Source: CAZBQG01 sp964493945 (lineage in GTDB: Bacteria; Pseudomonadota; Alphaproteobacteria; Rhodospirillales; UBA2165). Taken from it: 13,991 nt of DNA. Of the stretch, positions 13,953 to 13,991 are shown piece by piece (positions within the stretch are counted from its first letter, which is position 1; every line of letters starts with the position of its first letter). Location of the stretch: assembly GCA_964493945.1 (NCBI GenBank), contig CAZBQG010000108.1, positions 1-13,991 on the forward strand. Reading direction: 5' to 3'. The position numbers and the translations under genes were made by a program. The notes below the pieces were generated by a model that was not told where the DNA came from, searched no databases, and saw only the letters and a list, made by a program, of their open reading frames with translations.

Positions 13953-13991
13953 GGCGGAGTAGCTCAGCTGGTTTAGAGCAGCGGAATCATA
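13953..13991 (+). tRNA. Elongator tRNA-Met (CAT), truncated at the window end
   Basis: The acceptor 5' strand is GGCGGAG (13953-13959), then TA. The D-stem GCTC (13962-13965) pairs with GAGC (13976-13979) around a 10-base loop containing GG. The anticodon-stem 5' strand is GCGGA (13981-13985), and the loop runs A-T-CAT-A with anticodon CAT at 13988-13990. The window ends one base after the anticodon, so the 3' half is missing. The stem sequences agree with alphaproteobacterial elongator tRNA-Met rather than initiator tRNA (which starts CGC) or tRNA-Ile2 (usually GGGCC). The D-loop has one T more than the most common form. Confidence 0.88.

Overview
The window reads as chromosomal DNA of an alphaproteobacterium, most likely near the Rhodospirillales. 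This rests on moderately high GC, family-level resemblance of the Suf/Isc proteins to alphaproteobacterial ones, and an elongator tRNA-Met of the usual alphaproteobacterial sequence. No taxonomic search was possible, so the placement is an inference.

Left flank (1-2886): an unrecognised, visibly AT-richer 252-residue gene (39-797) is followed by 321 bases without a convincing gene. That gap holds a roughly 93-bp element with inverted-repeat ends (882-974). Next come anmK (peptidoglycan recycling kinase, + strand) and a small alpha/beta hydrolase (- strand). The last two converge with only one base between their stop codons.

Main locus (2987-13906): a sulfur-mobilisation and Fe-S cluster assembly operon on the + strand. 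A near-consensus IscR type 1 box lies over the -35 of a promoter at 2991-3019. The gene order is cysE, iscR, a NifS-like desulfurase, iscS, sufB, sufC, sufD, sufS, sufU, sufT, an adrenodoxin-type [2Fe-2S] ferredoxin, and mnmA. Gaps are short (at most 47 bases) and several starts overlap stops. The expected flow is as follows: CysE makes O-acetylserine for cysteine synthesis; three cysteine desulfurases take sulfur from cysteine; SufU relays persulfide from SufS; SufBCD assembles clusters; SufT and the ferredoxin help maturation or supply electrons; MnmA spends sulfur on tRNA 2-thiolation. IscR, which carries a Cys3-His cluster-ligand set, probably closes a feedback loop on the promoter. No sufE, sufA/iscA or hscBA is present in the window.

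Right edge (13903-13991): a promoter whose -35 overlaps the mnmA stop drives an elongator tRNA-Met(CAT) gene that is cut by the window end just after the anticodon.

The families are all known. The points worth a second look are the combination in one IscR-controlled unit (CysE feeding, three desulfurases, SufU rather than SufE, MnmA at the tail), the spacing of the IscR ligands, and the repeat element beside the AT-rich orphan gene.
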